DNA from: CAVTPD01 sp963736575
GTDB taxonomy: Bacteria > Bacteroidota > Bacteroidia > Cytophagales > JAAEPT01
NCBI GenBank assembly: GCA_963736575.1
Contig: CAVTPD010000003.1
Location: 558,001 to 622,000 of the forward strand
Reading direction: 5' to 3'
Length of the DNA stretch: 64,000 bases
Below, piece by piece: positions 44,777-54,286 of this stretch. The translations under genes and the position numbers were made by a program. Position 1 is the first letter of the stretch, and the number at the start of each line of letters is the position of its first letter. Below the pieces are notes generated by a model that was not told where the DNA came from, did no database searches, and was given only the letters and a program-made list of their open reading frames with translations.

Positions 44777-45680
44777 CATAGAAAAAGAAGCTATTTTAGG
44801 TTTTGCAGGTGGGTATTCTTTAGCTGTGATACTACCATTTATTAAAACTCTTAGAAAAACTGGATACTCCGGAAATATTATTCTTTTCTGTGATTCCTTA
44901 TCTCATAAAGAAATTGAAACTGGACAAAGAAAATATGGTGTTTCATTTCAGAACATTTCACCAGAAAAACCATTCTACTTAAACAATCATGAACCTAACT
45001 CCAAAGATTTTGGAGAAACGATGTCCCCTAATGTGAAAAGGTATTTTTCCTATTTACATTATATCACACATAATGAAAAATTAGAAAAAATAGCGATAGC
45101 AGACACTAGAGATATTATATTTCAAAAAAACCCATTCAATGACCTTGTGAATTGGGGGAAAATTAATCTCTTTTTAGAAGATGATTTTTTAAAAATAGGT
45201 GATAGTGAAATAAATTCAGGATGGATTACTCGGGGATATGGAAAAACCGAAACTATGAGATTAAAAGATAATATAGTTTCATGTTCTGGTTATACTATAG
45301 GGGGCAGAGAAGCTATGCTTGAATATCTTAAAGAATTAACTAATGAATTTGAAAAGTTAGTATCTCAAAATATAAAAATGGGGGGTGGTATTGACCAAGG
45401 AGTTCACAACTTTTTAATTTACAATAGCCGTTTTAAGAATAGTGTTTTACACAAAAATCATGGTAACTCTTTTAACATCATCTTATCTGGAACCTCTAAT
45501 TTTATATACAAAAACAATCTGGTAAAATCTAGTGCTTTAAACACCATTTCCGTAGTCCATCAATACGATAGAGTACCCTATCTTTTAAAGAAATATAACT
45601 TTAGAGAATATATAAAAGGCATTAACTATAATGCTATTAAAAACAAAATTTCAAGATTAATTCAAAGATCCGTTGAATAG
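44769..45680 (+). CDS. Putative nucleotide-sugar glycosyltransferase of unassigned family
   Basis: 303 aa, intact, no signal peptide. FAGGYSLAVILPFIKTLRKT (about 13-32) looks like a GT-A N-terminal strand-helix. IADTRDIIFQKNPF (about 110-123) carries a D-x-R-D motif where GT8/GT77-like enzymes have DxD. NSGWITRGYG, CSGYTIGGREAMLEYL and GGGIDQGVHNFLI (about 207-219) resemble acceptor-site regions of DUF616-like and related transferases, in which a GG-x-DQ-x motif closes the active site. I cannot place it in a named family. Flanking GT genes (overlapping the next by 8 nt) support a glycan role. Confidence 0.6.
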   Translation: MNNIEKEAILGFAGGYSLAVILPFIKTLRKTGYSGNIILFCDSLSHKEIETGQRKYGVSFQNISPEKPFYLNNHEPNSKDFGETMSPNVKRYFSYLHYITHNEKLEKIAIADTRDIIFQKNPFNDLVNWGKINLFLEDDFLKIGDSEINSGWITRGYGKTETMRLKDNIVSCSGYTIGGREAMLEYLKELTNEFEKLVSQNIKMGGGIDQGVHNFLIYNSRFKNSVLHKNHGNSFNIILSGTSNFIYKNNLVKSSALNTISVVHQYDRVPYLLKKYNFREYIKGINYNAIKNKISRLIQRSVE

Positions 45681-46479
45681 CGCTATTTCAATTATCACTC
45701 CTTGTTACAATGCAGAAAAATACATTCATGAATGTATTAAGTCAGTCATTAGCCAAACCAATAACAACTGGGAACTCTTGATTGTAAACGATGGCTCCAC
45801 GGATAATACAGAAAGTATTATCAAATCCATTGCCGATCCTAGAATTAAATACTTTAAAAAAGAAAATGGAGGGGTTAGTTCTGCCCGTAATTTAGCATTA
45901 CAAAACATGAAGGGAGAATACTTCTGTTTTTTAGATGCGGACGATACTTTTCCTAAAGATGCTTTAGAAACTAGACTAAAACCTTTTGAAAAGGATAAAA
46001 ATTTGTTTTTTGTAGATGGTATTGTAAACATTCAAAATTCAGATTTGTCTAAAACCATTAGAACCTATTCGCCTATTTCAGTGGAAAATCCTACTGAAGA
46101 ATTTTGCAAACTAAATCCGAACGTGTTTTTTGGGCCAACATGGACTTTTAAAAGAATTCCCGAGAGAAATTATAGGCTGCATGAAGATCTAACCCACGGT
46201 GAAGACTTTTTCTTTTACCTAGAAAACCTTTCTATTAGCAATAAAATTGGGCTAGCCCACAAAGCTATCTTAAACTACCGCACGGGCAACAACTCGGCTA
46301 TGTCTAATCTTAATGGACTGGAAAAAGGATACAGAACTATTACTGAAAAAATGAAAGGCTTACCTCATGTTTCTGAAGCAAACAGGCAGGTTTTTAAATC
46401 GAAAACCAAGTCTATTATGTTTAAATCTTACTTAGGTGTTAAACAGCCTTTTAACGCGTTAAAAGTATTATTAACCTAG
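45673..46479 (+). CDS. Glycosyltransferase family 2 protein
   Basis: 268 aa GT-A enzyme. The start is TTG 45673, which overlaps the preceding stop region; the first family residues (SIITPCYNAEKYIHECIKS) follow within five codons, so no later start is possible. VNDGSTDNT (about 36-44), GGVSSARNLAL (about 67-77) and FLDADDTFP (about 87-95) form the nucleotide-sugar site. HGEDFFFYLENLS near 172-184 supplies the ED catalytic-base region. Typical of WaaE/capsule GT2s. Intact. Confidence 0.9.
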   Translation: MNSAISIITPCYNAEKYIHECIKSVISQTNNNWELLIVNDGSTDNTESIIKSIADPRIKYFKKENGGVSSARNLALQNMKGEYFCFLDADDTFPKDALETRLKPFEKDKNLFFVDGIVNIQNSDLSKTIRTYSPISVENPTEEFCKLNPNVFFGPTWTFKRIPERNYRLHEDLTHGEDFFFYLENLSISNKIGLAHKAILNYRTGNNSAMSNLNGLEKGYRTITEKMKGLPHVSEANRQVFKSKTKSIMFKSYLGVKQPFNALKVLLT

Positions 46480-46484
46480 TGACT

Positions 46485-47657
46485 ATGAATATTCTATTTT
46501 TAGGCTATTGGGGCTTCAATGAAGGCCTAACGCAAGCAACAATCCTGCCTCACCTTAAAATCCTATCAGGATTTAAGAATGTTGAAAACATATACTTTTG
46601 TTCCATTGAAAGAACCGAAGACACCGATTTTGATATAGACATACCTAAGGTTCAGCACATACCTTTATATTCAGTAAAAAGCAAAATTCCTTTATTAGAT
46701 AAAATTCAGGATTTTACACTATTCCCAAAGCAAATAATTGAATTATGCAACACCTATGCAGTTGATAAAATAATATGTAGAGGTGCTCCTGCCGGTGCCT
46801 TGGGATACTTAATTTGGAAAAAAACAAAGCTCCCTTATTATGTAGAATCTTATGAGCCTCACGCCCAATACATGTTAGAATCTAATGTATGGAAGAAATG
46901 GGACCCTAGATACCTCCTTCAGAAAAGATGGGAAAGTAAGCAAAACAAAACGGCTAGCGCTTTAATGCCTGTGGCAGAGAATTATAAAGATGAACTAATA
47001 AAAAAGGGGGTTAATCCAATAAAAATTGATACAATTCCATGTTGTGTAGATTTAGACAAATTCGGCAGAAATAATATAGAAAGAGATATAAAAAGAGCTG
47101 CTTTAGGTTTTAATACTAACCATATAGTTTTTATATATGTTGGAAAGTTTGGTGGTCTCTATGTTGATGAAGAAGCTTGTTTAATCTTTTCAGAAATCCT
47201 TGAAAAAATACCTGATTCAAGATTTATTATCTTAACAACTTCGGATACGAAGGATCTAAAAAACAACCTGAAAAAACATAGTATAGACACCGCCTATTTC
47301 CAAATAACTAGTTGTAATCATAAAGATGTTCCCAATTTTCTTTCGGCATCTGATTTTGCCTTAGCACTATACAAACAAGGAGAATCTAAAAAATACCTAT
47401 CCCCCATTAAAGTAGGCGAATATTGGGCTAATGGATTACCCGTAATAATCCCAGATGGGATTGGTGATGATACTGAGATCATAAAGAATGAAGGTGGTGG
47501 TATAGTGTTAAAAGACTATTCAAAAAAATCAATTTTGGAAGGGCTCTCAAATATTAACCTTTTACAAAATGAGCAACAGAAATGCACAGAATTATCAAAA
47601 AAATACCGGGGTTTTAAAATTGTAAAAAGTGTGTACACAAAATGGTATTCTAATTAG
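46485..47657 (+). CDS. Glycosyltransferase family 4-like protein
   Basis: 390 aa from ATG 46485 (GTG 46479 is in frame two codons earlier). The N-terminal domain is MNILFLGYWGFNEGLTQATI, with YYVESYEPHAQYMLES near 122-137. The C-terminal Rossmann domain has IVFIYVGKFGGLYVDEEA near 207-224, FLSASDFALALYKQGE near 284-299 and SPIKVGEYWANGLPVII near 305-321, which fit the E-x7-E region of GT4 enzymes loosely. It is the last gene of the plus-strand glycan island; a 70-nt gap follows. Confidence 0.82.
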   Translation: MNILFLGYWGFNEGLTQATILPHLKILSGFKNVENIYFCSIERTEDTDFDIDIPKVQHIPLYSVKSKIPLLDKIQDFTLFPKQIIELCNTYAVDKIICRGAPAGALGYLIWKKTKLPYYVESYEPHAQYMLESNVWKKWDPRYLLQKRWESKQNKTASALMPVAENYKDELIKKGVNPIKIDTIPCCVDLDKFGRNNIERDIKRAALGFNTNHIVFIYVGKFGGLYVDEEACLIFSEILEKIPDSRFIILTTSDTKDLKNNLKKHSIDTAYFQITSCNHKDVPNFLSASDFALALYKQGESKKYLSPIKVGEYWANGLPVIIPDGIGDDTEIIKNEGGGIVLKDYSKKSILEGLSNINLLQNEQQKCTELSKKYRGFKIVKSVYTKWYSN

Positions 47658-47727
47658 AATGTACTATTTAATACCAACAAAAATCTGTAACTTAAAAACA
47701 CACTAAACTTTTATTTACCTGTATTAA

Positions 47728-48456
47728 GTGCTAACCCTTCACACCAAAAGTTATACGCATAAAGGAAAACGAGAAATAAATGAAGATGCCATCTATCCAA
47801 ACAAAGATAGAGACAGTTCCTTATTTCTTGTATGTGATGGTGTTGGTGGTTGTGATAACGGACAATATGCGTCGCATAAAGCCATTGATTTTTTTTCTAG
47901 AAAACATAAAGAGATTATTAACCCCACCGAAACAGACCTACTAGAAATAACTGATCAACTTCAACTCCATTTTTATACTGAAAAAACCGAAAATCCATCT
48001 TTAGGAAATATGGCTACAACTATTGCCGGGATTTCATTTTCAGAAAACCAATCTATTTTATTTTGGGTAGGCGATACACGTGTTTATCATTTTAGTAATG
48101 GCTTAATACAAACAGAAAGTAAAGATCATTCCTATACAAATAAATTGATAGACAATAAAGTAATAACCACAGAAGAAGCTTTAACCCACCCTAATAGAAA
48201 AGTAATTATTAGAGCCATTAATGGTAATCAAGAACTAGTACCAGATCTTGTTAGTATAAAAAGAATTAAAATAAGTGATTACTTTTTAATTGCTTCAGAT
48301 GGTGTTTTGGAAGCCATTCCTTCAGACGTTCTATTGTCTTATTTTCAGCCAGAAAATAACTTTAATGAAATCTACCACAAAATAAAAAGCGATTGTTTAG
48401 AACATTCCACCGATAATTTTTCATTCTACCTAATCAAAGTAATAAATTTAGGCTGA
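47728..48456 (+). CDS. PP2C-type serine/threonine protein phosphatase
   Basis: 242 aa from GTG 47728; no ATG lies before the first conserved residues, and the 70-nt gap upstream carries no other ORF. PP2C motifs: GKREINEDAIYP (about 12-23), LVCDGVGGCDNGQYAS (about 34-49, metal-binding Asp and Gly), NMATTIAGI (about 90-98), WVGDTRVYHF (about 109-118) and IASDGVLEAIP (about 188-198). The final metal-binding Asp is in STDNFSFYLIKV near the C-terminus. It has no membrane or FHA domain, and no Ser/Thr kinase gene is nearby. Placement just behind the glycan island may be incidental. Confidence 0.88.
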   Translation: MLTLHTKSYTHKGKREINEDAIYPNKDRDSSLFLVCDGVGGCDNGQYASHKAIDFFSRKHKEIINPTETDLLEITDQLQLHFYTEKTENPSLGNMATTIAGISFSENQSILFWVGDTRVYHFSNGLIQTESKDHSYTNKLIDNKVITTEEALTHPNRKVIIRAINGNQELVPDLVSIKRIKISDYFLIASDGVLEAIPSDVLLSYFQPENNFNEIYHKIKSDCLEHSTDNFSFYLIKVINLG

Positions 48457-48466
48457 AATAACTTCT

Positions 48467-49309
48467 ATGAATATCACAACCACATTTGGTTCCTTCCTTA
48501 AACTTGTCCGCTGGAATAACCTAATAATTTTAGGAGTTAGTCTTTATCTTATTTGGTGGTTCTTGTATAATTATGAACTATCTTTTCTAAATCCTAAAAT
48601 AATCTTTCTAACGGCTTCTACCTTATGCATTGCTGCTGGGGGTTATATTATTAACGATTATTACGATGTTAAGATTGACGCTGTAAATAAGCCGGAAAGA
48701 ATGGTAATTGACCGTAAAATACATAGAATGTATGCCATTTACGGACATATTATTCTAAACCTTATGGGCATTAGCTTTGGGTTGTTTACCCATTGGAAAA
48801 TTGCCGTTATTGCTTTTCTCTCTGCTTTTCTCTTGTGGTTGTACTCCAACCAGCTTAAGAGAATGGCTTTTATTGGCAATTTCAGTATAGCTTTTCTAAC
48901 ATTTATAGCTATATACCAATTGGCTATTGTTTTTGGTAAAAACATTTTAGTGGTAGAATATGCAGTTTTCGCATTCATAGTTTCTATTGCTCGTGAAGTA
49001 ATTAAAGACATGGAGGATTACATTGGTGACGAAAAATTTGGTTGCCGAACGTTACCTATTGTTATAGGGCAAAAGAAAACCAAACAAGTAGTCTACTTTA
49101 CTATGAGCGCCCTAATTGTTTTAATCACTACGCTCATGATAAAAGAGCCCCAGTTCAGGTATTATTATATCTTTTTAACGGTTGTTCCACTTTCTGTATT
49201 TACAATGGTTCGATTAGAAAAAGCTTCAAAAGTGAATCAATATAAACGATTAAGCGATATTTGTAAGCTTATAATGATTGTTGGGCTTTCTAGTATTGTT
49301 ATTCTATAA
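48467..49309 (+). CDS. UbiA-superfamily prenyltransferase
   Basis: 280 aa with about eight membrane helices. The two Asp-rich motifs that bind prenyl diphosphate through Mg are present: NDYYDVKIDAVNKPER (about 65-80) and REVIKDMEDYIGDEKFGCRT (about 176-195). The sequence looks most like the geranylgeranylglycerol-phosphate/chlorophyll-synthase-like branch seen in Bacteroidota rather than MenA or UbiA. The product could be a quinone-like or ether-type lipid; not decidable here. It lies 10 nt after the PP2C gene and 16 nt before purN. Confidence 0.88.
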   Translation: MNITTTFGSFLKLVRWNNLIILGVSLYLIWWFLYNYELSFLNPKIIFLTASTLCIAAGGYIINDYYDVKIDAVNKPERMVIDRKIHRMYAIYGHIILNLMGISFGLFTHWKIAVIAFLSAFLLWLYSNQLKRMAFIGNFSIAFLTFIAIYQLAIVFGKNILVVEYAVFAFIVSIAREVIKDMEDYIGDEKFGCRTLPIVIGQKKTKQVVYFTMSALIVLITTLMIKEPQFRYYYIFLTVVPLSVFTMVRLEKASKVNQYKRLSDICKLIMIVGLSSIVIL

Positions 49310-49325
49310 ATCAAGTATTTAATTA

Positions 49326-49901
49326 ATGTCTGTAAAGAAAATTGCCCTTTTTGCGTCTGGTTCTGGGTCTAACGTAGAAAACATTGCTAATTATTTTAAA
49401 AACAACGCAAACGTTTCTATTGAACTTGTGCTGTCTAATAAAGCCAATGCTTATGTTTTAGAAAGGGCCAAGAATTTAAATCTGAAAAGCTTAGTTTTTA
49501 ACCGAGCAGATTTTTACGAAAACGAAACGGTGGTTAATACCTTAAAAAACTTAGACATTGATTTGGTTGTTTTAGCGGGTTTTCTGTGGTTAGTCCCCGA
49601 AAACTTAGTAAAAGCTTTCCCCAATAAAATAATAAACATACACCCCGCTTTATTGCCAAAATATGGCGGAAAGGGCATGTATGGTGGAAAAGTACATCAA
49701 GCGGTGGTTGCCAATAACGAAACCGTTAGCGGAATCACTATTCATTATGTAAATGAAAAATACGACGAAGGCGCGGTTATTTTCCAAGGCGAATGTATTG
49801 TGGGACCAGAAGATACAGCAGATGATGTAGCCCAAAAAGTACATACTTTAGAATACACGCATTTTCCGGAAGTAATTGAACAACTACTGAAAAATCTATG
49901 A
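49326..49901 (+). CDS. purN: Phosphoribosylglycinamide formyltransferase
   Basis: 191 aa. Transfers the formyl group of 10-formyl-THF to GAR in purine synthesis. GAR-binding loop ASGSGSNVENI is at about 10-20, the folate-side FLWLVPENLV segment at about 87-96, and catalytic INIHPALLPKYGG (Asn and His, about 103-115). YVNEKYDEGAVIFQ (about 137-150) holds the catalytic Asp. The stop overlaps the next start (ATGA), so yjbQ is translationally coupled. Confidence 0.95.
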   Translation: MSVKKIALFASGSGSNVENIANYFKNNANVSIELVLSNKANAYVLERAKNLNLKSLVFNRADFYENETVVNTLKNLDIDLVVLAGFLWLVPENLVKAFPNKIINIHPALLPKYGGKGMYGGKVHQAVVANNETVSGITIHYVNEKYDEGAVIFQGECIVGPEDTADDVAQKVHTLEYTHFPEVIEQLLKNL

Positions 49902-50317
49902 CTTTTAAGCAAGCTGCCTTACAACTAAGCCCTAGAAAAAGAGGCTTTCATTTGATTACAGATGAAGTTGAAACAGTCATTGACATTTCGGAATTTAAAA
50001 CCGGTATGTTACAAGTTTTCATACAACATACTTCGGCAAGTTTAACTATTAACGAAAATGCCGACCCAACAGTAAGGCATGATTTTGAAAGTCATTTTAA
50101 CCGCTTTGTTCCTGAAAACGCTAGCTATTACCGGCACAATTACGAAGGTTCTGACGATATGCCTGCACACATTAAAAGCTCTATATTAAGTCCTTCGGTT
50201 TTAATCCCCATAACTAACGGAAAACTGAACATGGGTATGTGGCAAGGCATTTATTTATGCGAACACCGCAATATAGGTGGCAGCCGAAATATTATTGTAA
50301 CAGCATGGGGAGAATAG
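49898..50317 (+). CDS. YjbQ/UPF0047 family protein (secondary thiamine-phosphate synthase activity)
   Basis: 139 aa single-domain trimer-forming protein. Conserved elements are QVFIQHTSASLTINENADP at about 36-54, with His and Asn; DFESHFNRFVP; MPAHIKSSIL near 88-97 with a metal-binding His; and MGMWQGIYLCEHR near 109-121. The E. coli homologue has weak thiamine-phosphate synthase activity; the physiological role is unsettled. It overlaps purN by 4 nt. Confidence 0.9.
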   Translation: MTFKQAALQLSPRKRGFHLITDEVETVIDISEFKTGMLQVFIQHTSASLTINENADPTVRHDFESHFNRFVPENASYYRHNYEGSDDMPAHIKSSILSPSVLIPITNGKLNMGMWQGIYLCEHRNIGGSRNIIVTAWGE

Positions 50318-50360
50318 ACCGTTAAATGGCATTTTAAAACCTTTTTTATAGATAATACAA

Positions 50361-51026
50361 TTATTCAATCTTCAGGTTTGAAATAAACAGATGGAAAGAG
50401 CTGTCTGCGCTAAAATGTTCTGTTGCTACTGTTATTCCTTTTTCAGTTATGTTTTCAGACCAAGCATCTACAATAGTTGGTTCTTCTGAATTACCTCTTC
50501 TAAAAACCCATTCTTTAATTAGGTGTTTATCATCAAAATAAAAATCATACGCGTCACCAGGGGTGTAACCGCCTTCATTAGCATAAAGCGCTGTTTGTTT
50601 ATTCATCTCTTTACCGCTAATTGGGGCTTTTGCTTTTTTCACTTCCGAAAAAGAAATTCCTTGGTCCCAAGTCAGATTTAGAGGACAAAACACCCAAAAA
50701 CGGTCGTTAATAAATAGTTGATCTACTTCTACCTCCATTGGGTTTAATTTATTCTTACGGTTATAATAAACCGTATCGGTCCAAGTCATACTTATAACAC
50801 TATCGGTTTTGGGAAACCAAACCCAACTTCTTTCTTTTAAATCCGTTCCTTTTTCAACATTAAAAACAAAGGAAACTTTTTCTATTGCATTCCAGTTTTC
50901 GTAACCATAAGCTTTAGAAATAGGGTGTACTTCTTTTTTTTGTGTGTTGGCAGATTCTTTATTCAGGTTACAAGCATTTAATATAAATACAATTGCAACT
51001 ACTATAACTAAGTGAATTCTTTTCAT
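50361..51026 (-). CDS. Lipoprotein of unknown function (DUF6503-like)
   Basis: 221 aa with a lipoprotein signal (MKRIHLVIVVAIVFILNACN, lipobox Cys 19). The mature part starts with a helix (ISKAYGYENWNAIEKVSFVF) and continues as a beta-rich domain with paired Trp residues (SWVWFPKTDSV; WVFCPLNLTWDQG) and a YDFYFDDKHLIKEWVFRR hairpin. This layout resembles the DUF6503 group of Bacteroidota LolA-like proteins that may bind lipids or lipoproteins, but I hold this loosely. It lies 3 nt behind the SpoIIE gene, so it is co-transcribed with it. Confidence 0.65.
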   Translation of the reverse strand: MKRIHLVIVVAIVFILNACNLNKESANTQKKEVHPISKAYGYENWNAIEKVSFVFNVEKGTDLKERSWVWFPKTDSVISMTWTDTVYYNRKNKLNPMEVEVDQLFINDRFWVFCPLNLTWDQGISFSEVKKAKAPISGKEMNKQTALYANEGGYTPGDAYDFYFDDKHLIKEWVFRRGNSEEPTIVDAWSENITEKGITVATEHFSADSSFHLFISNLKIE

Positions 51027-51029
51027 ATC

Positions 51030-54000
51030 TTATATTTTAACTCCTACAAACAAAATATCATCGGTCTGTGGAAATTGGCCTTTCCAACCATTTATTGTAG
51101 CGCCAACGTTGTTTTTTTGCTCCCTCATTGTGAGTTTAGCCATGTCCTTAATTAACTTATCTAAGTTCCTTTTACCAAACTTTTTATCCAACACACCACC
51201 AAATTGGTCTGTAACACCATCGCTGTAGAGGTAAATCGAATCTCCCGATTGAAGTTGTAATTCGTGATTTTCGAAACCTTGTTTTTTATGGTGTAAATCA
51301 CCTATAGATTTCCTGTCTCCTCTAATATCGGTTAACTTATTATTAGATAAAATCGTTAAATTTCTATTGGCTCCTGCAAACTCAATTTTTTTAGTAGATA
51401 GGTGGTAAGAAACACAAGCTATATCTAACCCATCCGTTAAAACACTTTCGTTATTAACGCTTTTATTAAGCGCTAAAATAATGTGTTCATTCAATTGATG
51501 AAGTATTTCGGAAGGTTTATACTCCCCTTTATCACGAACAATATTTCGTAATTTATTGATAGACAGAATTGACATAAACCCACCAGGAACACCATGTCCT
51601 GTACAATCTGCCACACACATTACTAAACGGTCTTTCAGAATTTCGAACCAATAGAAATCACCCCCAACAATATCTTTGGGCTGTATAAGTATAAAATGAT
51701 CTGTAAAAACTTTTTCTAATTTTGAAACGGGTGATAGATGAGCATCTTTAATCAGTTTAGCATATCTTATGCTGCTGGTTAAAGAGTCATTTCTTTTATT
51801 AAGTTCCGCAGTTTTTATGGATACTTCTTCTGCTAATCTTTGTTCGCGGGAAGCATGCAATTTTAATTGAATACGAAAAACAAGGATAACAGCAGTAACC
51901 AAGACCGATACTAAGATAATATAAAACAACAATGATTGATACCAAGGTGGTAAGACTCTAAACTTTAGAATTTCTTTTGTTATTTCTTGGTTAAAAATAT
52001 CTTTTGCGGTGACCACTAAACGGTACTCACCAGGCTGTACATTTAAAAAAGTTGCTTTAGAATCTGAAGAAAAATCAATGATTTGGGGTTCTGTACCCAA
52101 TAACTCAAACTTGTACGCTATATCACTTGGAAATACATAATTTGTGTTAGACACATTAATGTAAATGTCATTATAATCATAAGGAATACTATTAGGTTTT
52201 ATTTCTATTTTTTTTGTTCCTATTTGTCTTTTAAACCTTCCTTCGTAGTCATAATTAAGCTCTATATTATTTTCCGAATTAATGCAACTTAAGTGCTTTA
52301 AAAGAATCTTGGAATTATTTTCAACAGCAGGTTTTTGGTTTAGATCAATTATACAAAAACCACCAAATCCACCTAAACATACTCTAGAGTCATCTAGTTT
52401 AGAAACAAATTCAACATGGTTTTTAAAGAAATGCTTGGTAACATTCTTATAAAACATTTTACTTTCTGTATTCAATCCAGAAGTTAATACCCATTGTAAT
52501 TTTGCAGAATCGAAATATCTATGTGGGTAAAACACCTTACTATAATCTATTTTTTCACCAAATACAGCAGCTATGTTATGTTTTAATACAGAATCTGCTT
52601 CTGCAGCCTTACTTAAATTATAAAGTTGTTTTTCAGAAGCTAGGTAAACATTGTTGTTATAGTTTAAAATTTGTTTGCTACCATTCTCAAACAACTGTGA
52701 AGAGTAATATTCTATACCATAAATTGTTGGTTCCTTTTCGTCCACCACAAAAGAAAGAAGTCTGTCAAATTCATCTACCGCCCAATATTTTCCTTTGCAG
52801 TATATAATCTGTTTAACTCCTTTTATTTTGGTGGTTTTAGCTACTACTTTTCCATTAATAAAATTTATGATGCATAAAAAGTCATTAAAAGACACTAAAT
52901 AATGTCCGTAATGTTCTAATATGGGATAACTAGCTAAACAGCTTTTTGATTTAACAATGGTTGTTACAATTCCATCTTCAAATTTATACGCCCCATAAAG
53001 ATCTCCCAAATAATAGGCATTATTCACCTTTTCAATCCAATACGTTGGTCTTACTTGGCCATTCCAAATTTTAAATTCTGCCGATTTAGATAATGTAGAT
53101 TGGTTTTTTACAAATGGAGAAACATAAGTACCTGTTGAGGTTAATAAGAACAATTCATCATCAATAACCTTAGCATCAAAAGCATTACCCGGAACACCAT
53201 TTAGTTTGTTTATAAAGCGCAACGGTAATTGATAGCTTATCTTATCTATGCCGTCTTCATAACCAATCCATAAGTTCTTTAAATGGTCTTCGTAAACATT
53301 AAAAATCTTATTGTAACGCAACCCGGTGTTTACGTTTAAATTGGCTTTAATATCGCCTTCTTCGCTAAGCAAATAAAACCCATTCTGGGTTGTGCCCAAT
53401 GCAAAATCTTCTCCGTATTTAATCCCTACAAACGGATAGGCTTCCAATAGCTTTTTTAATTTAGTGCTATGCCATTCTCTAGCAACTTTAAAATCATATT
53501 TATATAATTTTTTGTTTGCCCATTTTATTATTAAAAGTTCTCCGTCACTAAAAGGAAGAATAACATTTATCTTATCATTAGCAAATATTTCACCTCCGGA
53601 AAGTTCAACAAGTTCATTGTTCTTTAATTCTAAAAGCCCTCTGTCTACATCAACCAAAAACAGCCTTTCTTTTATTTTAAAAAGTGCTCTTACAAAACCA
53701 TTAAAAGGCAAAGATTTTAATTCCCCATCTTGAGTGTATAAATAAATGTTATTTTCAGACTGAAAAACAATTGTATTGTTTAGCTTTTCAATCTTCCAAA
53801 TATCTTTGTCTAGCTTAATATTGTGCTCCTTTTTTATAGAGTGATACTCGGACTGATGGTTTTTGTTTGTGATAAAATAACCAAAATCACTCATTGCACC
53901 TACATAAGTACGTTGGCTAAGCTCATCGTAAAAAACCGATTTAATTCTATTGGGTCCTTCTTTATATAATTGCCAATCGGCCCCATTAAAAGACAATAAA

Positions 54001-54167
54001 CCCAATTGATTTGCAAAAAAAAGTTCGTGTGTTTCGTTTTGGTCTATACCCCAGTTTTCAGGACCCGCTTCATAATCTGTGAAGGAATAATGCTCTATCA
54101 TAGGTAAATAACCGTATGATTTGCTTAAAAAAAATACACAGAGTAATACTAGAAAGATTGATTTCAT
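51030..54167 (-). CDS. Sensor phosphatase: beta-propeller, Y_Y_Y domain, TM helix and SpoIIE PP2C domain
   Basis: 1045 aa membrane protein. A signal peptide (about 1-19) leads to a large periplasmic beta-propeller of 'two-component regulator' type (about 25-640; repeats such as WGIDQNETHELFFANQLGLL). A Y_Y_Y-like domain follows (about 650-735, ending YRLVVTAKDIFNQ), then one TM helix (about 742-765) and a short coiled coil. The cytosolic SpoIIE/RsbU phosphatase (about 800-1045) has GGDFYWFE, DCTGHGVPGGFMS, SDGVTDQFGG and TDDILFVGVKI. Instead of the usual histidine kinase output, this receptor carries a phosphoserine phosphatase, as used in partner-switching control of anti-sigma factors. No anti-sigma or STAS partner is in the window. 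Confidence 0.9.
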   Translation of the reverse strand: MKSIFLVLLCVFFLSKSYGYLPMIEHYSFTDYEAGPENWGIDQNETHELFFANQLGLLSFNGADWQLYKEGPNRIKSVFYDELSQRTYVGAMSDFGYFITNKNHQSEYHSIKKEHNIKLDKDIWKIEKLNNTIVFQSENNIYLYTQDGELKSLPFNGFVRALFKIKERLFLVDVDRGLLELKNNELVELSGGEIFANDKINVILPFSDGELLIIKWANKKLYKYDFKVAREWHSTKLKKLLEAYPFVGIKYGEDFALGTTQNGFYLLSEEGDIKANLNVNTGLRYNKIFNVYEDHLKNLWIGYEDGIDKISYQLPLRFINKLNGVPGNAFDAKVIDDELFLLTSTGTYVSPFVKNQSTLSKSAEFKIWNGQVRPTYWIEKVNNAYYLGDLYGAYKFEDGIVTTIVKSKSCLASYPILEHYGHYLVSFNDFLCIINFINGKVVAKTTKIKGVKQIIYCKGKYWAVDEFDRLLSFVVDEKEPTIYGIEYYSSQLFENGSKQILNYNNNVYLASEKQLYNLSKAAEADSVLKHNIAAVFGEKIDYSKVFYPHRYFDSAKLQWVLTSGLNTESKMFYKNVTKHFFKNHVEFVSKLDDSRVCLGGFGGFCIIDLNQKPAVENNSKILLKHLSCINSENNIELNYDYEGRFKRQIGTKKIEIKPNSIPYDYNDIYINVSNTNYVFPSDIAYKFELLGTEPQIIDFSSDSKATFLNVQPGEYRLVVTAKDIFNQEITKEILKFRVLPPWYQSLLFYIILVSVLVTAVILVFRIQLKLHASREQRLAEEVSIKTAELNKRNDSLTSSIRYAKLIKDAHLSPVSKLEKVFTDHFILIQPKDIVGGDFYWFEILKDRLVMCVADCTGHGVPGGFMSILSINKLRNIVRDKGEYKPSEILHQLNEHIILALNKSVNNESVLTDGLDIACVSYHLSTKKIEFAGANRNLTILSNNKLTDIRGDRKSIGDLHHKKQGFENHELQLQSGDSIYLYSDGVTDQFGGVLDKKFGKRNLDKLIKDMAKLTMREQKNNVGATINGWKGQFPQTDDILFVGVKI

Positions 54168-54286
54168 AAAATATGGAAACCTAGTCTGTTACAGTTTAAG
54201 TTATTACAATTACTGGTCCGCTATGCTAAATAAACACTTATAATCTAGAAAAGAATATACCATTTCATAAAAATGGATTAGCTATA

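Noticed and set aside
52502..53733. Plus-strand ORFs of about 90-100 codons
   Set aside because: Both are antisense shadows within the propeller of the SpoIIE protein.
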